Source of the DNA: Cloeon dipterum
Lineage: Eukaryota; Arthropoda; Insecta; Ephemeroptera; Baetidae
Direction of reading: 5' to 3'
Assembly (NCBI RefSeq): GCF_949628265.1
Contig: NC_088787.1
Coordinates: 25,658,501 to 25,722,500 of the forward strand
Length of the DNA: 64,000 nucleotides
This document shows, in pieces, positions 60,401-64,000 of this stretch (its first letter is position 1; every line of letters begins with the position of its first letter). The position numbers and the translations under genes are program-made. The notes below the pieces were generated by a model. That model saw only the letters and a list, made by a program, of their open reading frames with translations, searched no databases and was not told the origin of the DNA.

Positions 60401-61687
60401 CATGCAACACAAAATATTGGATCGACACCAAATTTCCTTTCCATTTCTTAATTTGTTGGTGATTTTAGTGGATCAATAGTCGAATTAATTTTCTTATCGA
60501 AGCTAAAAGTGAATACAATTCAGGAATAATGATAGCTGAAATACAATAATTTGTGGCAAAATTTCAAGCAGAAAAATAAGAAGTTGACTTTGTTACATGG
60601 ACTATATGAAATTGATTTTTTTAAATTAAAATTTGAAAAGCTATATACTAGTTTTTTTAGTAAATTGCTTCACACGCTTTCCAACAACCATTTACAATTA
60701 ATCAATATATCATTATAACATTCTTTTTGTGTAAATCGTATGTATTCGCCCCCCCCCCCCCCACACTGGTCTCTTAAAATCAGTCGTTATATCAATTGCT
60801 GTGGTATAGCCACCCTAGTAGCCCCCCCCCCCCCCCCCCCCCGATAGATTTTAAGATAAGATTATAAGCTAAAAAGGAGACGTACATTTTTATGACTCGC
60901 TTGATTGTGTTTAGAAAAATTTACTCAATTTCTGCCTCCCATTGTTGCAGATTCGCAGTTACAACAATATGGCGAAGTTAACCAACTTGGCGGCGTGTTC
61001 GTGAACGGGCGTCCACTGCCCAACGCAGTGCGCTTGCGCATCGTCGAGCTTGCGCAGTTGGGCATCCGACCATGCGACATTTCGCGGCAGCTGCGCGTGT
61101 CGCACGGCTGCGTTTCCAAGATCCTGGCGCGCTACCACGAAACCGGCTCCATACTGCCGGGGGCAATCGGGGGCAGCAAGCCACGCGTCACCACCCCCAG
61201 GGTGGTCACCTACATCCGCGAGCTCAAGGTCAAGGACCCCGGCATCTTTGCGTGGGAGATCCGCGACCGGCTGCTCGCCGACGGCGTGTGCGACAAGTTC
61301 AACGTGCCGTCGGTCAGCTCCATCAGCCGCATTCTGCGCAACAAGGTGGCCCCCGGCACGGGGTCACCGCAGTCTCCGCCGGGGCCACCGTCACCCCACC
61401 CGCCGCCGCCACCACACCACCAAACCGCAGCCCTTTACTCGAGTTTCTTCCCTGCAGCGGCGGCGTCGGCGCCATTCGGCGCACCAAAGATGCCGCCTCA
61501 GGTCGTCTGCCCCACGGGCCCTCGGGGCCACTGTTGGCCCAGTTCGCACTCGGTTTCGGACATCTTGCGCCTGTCGCAGCAGCAGCCCCAGTCGGCCAGC
61601 AACTACTACATGTATTTGCAAGGGTGCAGTTCCGTGGTCGGTCACCAGCCGGGCGGCCTGGCTCACCACCAGACCACCTCCCTCTGA
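54418..61687 (+). CDS. Poxm: Pax1/9-class paired-domain transcription factor (Pox meso-like)
   Basis: Nuclear DNA-binding regulator of mesoderm development in flies (family knowledge). The main exon, 60951-61687, follows acceptor attgttgcag. The predicted first coding segment, 54418-54427 (ATGGACACAG, donor gtaatt), supplies the start and the right phase, giving [18 protein letters not shown] and 248 aa. The paired domain is complete (residues about 10-137: [52 protein letters not shown]). There is no homeodomain, and an octapeptide-like HSVSDILR sits at about 203-210, the Pax1/9 arrangement. A proline/histidine-rich linker separates them. The octapeptide ends in R instead of the usual G. The 6.5-kb first intron and the tiny first exon are inferred; an alternative upstream exon is possible. 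Paired-domain identification is certain, the first exon is moderate. Confidence 0.88.
56976..57318 (-). repeat. 350-bp dispersed repeat, copy 2 (reverse)
   Basis: The reverse complement matches 47995-48350 throughout, including AATGTCAGAGATGGCA and GGGACGTTTCAATCA. It is inside the Pax intron in antisense orientation. Confidence 0.75.
57757..57860 (+). repeat. Short dispersed repeat, copy 2
   Basis: Counterpart of 2315-2409, sharing CTTGGCATTT and TTCACGCTT in order. Type unknown. Confidence 0.45.
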
Positions 61688-64000
61688 CCGCCACACGTTG
61701 GCCCCCCTTCGCGTTGTGGAGTTCACCTCTGAAGCGCTTAGACTGTATCCCTTCGATGCCGTTTCGCAGCAACCGGTGGTTTTAGGAGTGACCACTGCGT
61801 CAGGCGCCACTGGATATCAAGGAGTCTGAATTTTTAATTTTTAAGTTGCTCACGTTGGTACCAAACGCCAGGGGACGATTTCTCCTTAACACACTAATGT
61901 TTTAACTGTATTTTGCCGATTACAAACCATTGCATTCAAATAAATTTAGGCCAGTCAATTAAAAATTTAATATGGCGTATATGAGTGATAATTCAAATTT
62001 TAAAATTTAAAAAGATGATGGTCTGAATTGAAGTCTTTCAATTTGGTTTAATTTCTTTGATTGACAGGTAAACAGTGCCCCAGGCCTATCCAAATCGTAC
62101 ATACGAAATATGTTTAACTCTATTGTTAATCCTGAATGAGCTATCTTCACTCGAGATAGATATTTCCATTGAAACTGTACCCTCGTAGCTTATTAGTCAT
62201 AATATTTTTCTACCAGTTTCGGTTTCACAGTAAAGCAATCTATATATATTTCATAAATAAGAAAACTCAACCAATGGTTTAAGATGACTAATAAGCATCG
62301 AGGATGAGGTCTGGTTTGCAATTTTTAATACGTCAAAATGTTCAAAACCATGAGGAGAAATATATTTCAATATTTAAATTATTGTTTTTAAAAATAAAAT
62401 TTTAGCTGTCTTTATGTCCTCTGGTGTCAGCTTCGGACCTTTAAAACGTTTTATTAATTATGAGAATTTAAACGGTTTTACACCGTGGCGTTACGTCTGC
62501 TGGTCACTCGCAGAAAATCGGTTCGCGAGAGCAAAAGCAAAACGTTCACTGCTTTGGCGAGTGAAAATGTTGTGATAAAAACAAAGATTCGCAGCGTGCC
62601 AGTGAAGTCAAACAAGTCGACTGCGTGTTGTGACATGAACGATTTTTTCCCTCTGAGCGAGACGAAAACTAAAGAACTAATTAACATTCTTATGTGTGTT
62701 CAAGTATGTGTCGGCGTTGCTTGTGGTCGTTTTAATTGTGTATCAAAATTGAGGCATTTTTTACAAGTTAATTTTAGCTTAATACGCCCGCCCCAGCTGA
62801 GAAATCAGCACGTGGGCTTACGAAGTCATATATATATACATACGAATATTGTACACACGCACAGTCTTAATAATTATTTAACGATTTACTAAACATTTCT
62901 TGGAACTTCTGGAGGATAAATCACGGGTCGCTTCCCTGGAATTCGGCGATACAACGTTCAACCACCCAGCAGTTTTAATCTTCCTTTCCTGTGACTTTTC
63001 CTATTTTGAAGAGTAATTTTATTTATATATGAATGATATTTAATTAAATAAAAACGAAACAAACTATATCCAACGCTCTTCTTCCTTTATTTCTCCAGCA
63101 GCATACAGTTAGTTGCATTATTCGATAATAGTTTGAAAAAATTATGTTGGGCGCGCAGATGCTGTGAAACAAAGCACAAGCTGCTCTCGTGTGTGAGTGT
63201 GTATTAGCCTTGCCGACTGACTTTTCCAATTACAGCAGAGAATGAGACGCGAGTGAGACTAGAGCGCCGAGTCTGAGTCTCGAGTTTCAGCTTCAGATGC
63301 GCCTTCCCTTATTAAAAATGCCGAGTAAAAAAGATATGCGCTCTCTTCGGCCTTAAAAGTATCAAATATCAATTAACTAAATCAAATGCAGAAGGTTTCA
63401 AAATCTGCAGTCAAAAAGAGGAAATTGTGGACAGGTTCGAAATTTGTAACCTCTAGGTTCTAATTCTGACACAAAATCTTGAAAGCTAAAAATGACAACT
63501 TTTGTGTTCACTAGATTTTCAACTTTAGACTGAAAGTAATTTAAAAAGAAATATAAATATTTATTTGAAAGTTTCATATAATTTAACAACAGAAAGTTAC
63601 AAAATCCGAATTTATTTATAAGATAATTTTAGTTAAATCTGGGTTAATCTTAGTTAAAACAGTGGTAAAGTGAGTTTTATTATTAAAGGTGAGTAACTTA
63701 AGTAGTCACTTTCTTGGATTTACAAAAAGTCACGAGTTAGATTCCCGTATCAAGTAATTTTTTGCTTATAAAATAAATGTCACCTAGTTTCATTAATTTA
63801 TGTTCGCAGAGGAAGTTTTCTGAATTTAAAAAAAAAATCCGAAATAAAAATTTGGGCCACCTCTTGAACGATTTCAAGCAAAAAGGGGCAACCTTTCAAC
63901 TTCTTTGCGAGATTGACTTCAAACGAGCTCGAGGATGCAGATTCAAGAATTTATTTTAACTTTAAGGGTTTATGAGAGAGCACGAGAGGATAGGAGCCTA
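61688..64000. other. 3' UTR of the Pax gene and right-hand flank
   Basis: The Pax 3' UTR probably ends after the AATAAA at 61939-61944. Beyond it I see no gene. A 135-codon open frame at 62485-62892 has no recognisable domain and is probably chance. The rest is AT-rich. Confidence 0.5.
61939..61944 (+). terminator. Poly(A) signal, Pax1/9-like gene
   Basis: AATAAA about 250 nt after the stop codon. Confidence 0.5.

Larger units (their letters stand above)
54428..60950 (+). other. Intron 1 of the Pax1/9-like gene
   Basis: A 6.5-kb intron without other exons that I can see. It holds dispersed repeats at 56976-57318 and 57757-57860, a GC-rich patch at about 59430-59930 that may be regulatory, and two long C tracts at about 60751-60763 and 60823-60842, within 200 bp of the paired-domain exon. 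Confidence 0.55.

Noticed and set aside
61050..61829. 259- and 237-codon open frames overlapping the Pax exon
   Set aside because: They are out-of-frame shadows of the GC-rich paired-domain exon; the third frame encodes the unmistakable paired domain.
61730..61829. Protein-like frame just after the Pax stop
   Set aside because: Different frame from the Pax coding sequence, no donor site joins it and no known motif; treated as 3' UTR.
1..64000. tRNA, rRNA and CRISPR features
   Set aside because: No cloverleaf, ribosomal or spacer-repeat pattern was recognised on either strand; CRISPR is not expected in an animal genome.

Overview
This is a stretch of an AT-rich animal nuclear genome, most likely an arthropod and probably an insect. 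The evidence is GT-AG introns of about 50 bp to 6 kb, AATAAA poly(A) signals, arthropod-type gene content (a Pox-meso-like Pax1/9 gene, a Catsup-like ZIP7 transporter) and several DNA-transposon relics. I cannot name the species.

Layout. (1) 1-1000: two exons (247-418, 759-964, +) of a receptor guanylyl cyclase ligand-binding domain whose other exons are not nearby. (2) 6350-34942 (+): a complete natriuretic-peptide-receptor-like membrane guanylyl cyclase, 22 coding exons joining in frame to about 1110 aa (signal peptide, ANF-receptor domain, TM helix, kinase-homology domain, dimerisation helix, cyclase). Its introns hold an 819-bp hAT-type element with an 8-bp target duplication, a 168-bp hairpin and a 4.6-kb giant inverted-repeat (foldback) element that landed in a 5' splice site. 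(3) 35474-47462: a compact housekeeping block of UBE2O (-), ZIP7/SLC39A7/Catsup (+), NDUFB4 (-) and TRAPPC6 (+). UBE2O/ZIP7 and NDUFB4/TRAPPC6 are head to head; guanylyl cyclase/UBE2O and ZIP7/NDUFB4 are tail to tail. (4) 47463-64000: gene-poor DNA with interspersed repeats and one developmental gene, a Pax1/9-class (Pox meso) factor, with a 10-nt first coding segment at 54418 and the paired-domain exon at 60951-61687.

How the genes relate. The block combines ER/Golgi zinc release (ZIP7), vesicle tethering (TRAPPC6), respiratory complex I (NDUFB4) and a hybrid E2/E3 ubiquitin enzyme (UBE2O), with no sign of a shared pathway; the arrangement looks like ordinary gene packing with shared promoters. 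The guanylyl cyclase is the most unusual locus: its large introns carry nearly all the recognisable mobile DNA, and it may share its 3' exons with the orphan upstream ligand-binding exons.

Most compelling observations: the foldback element whose TA target duplication lies inside a splice donor and preserves GTA; an outward promoter/first-exon-like module in its arms that would splice in frame into the kinase-homology exon; and the phase-matched orphan ligand-binding exons. All coordinates come from reading the sequence by eye; no search or RNA data were available.
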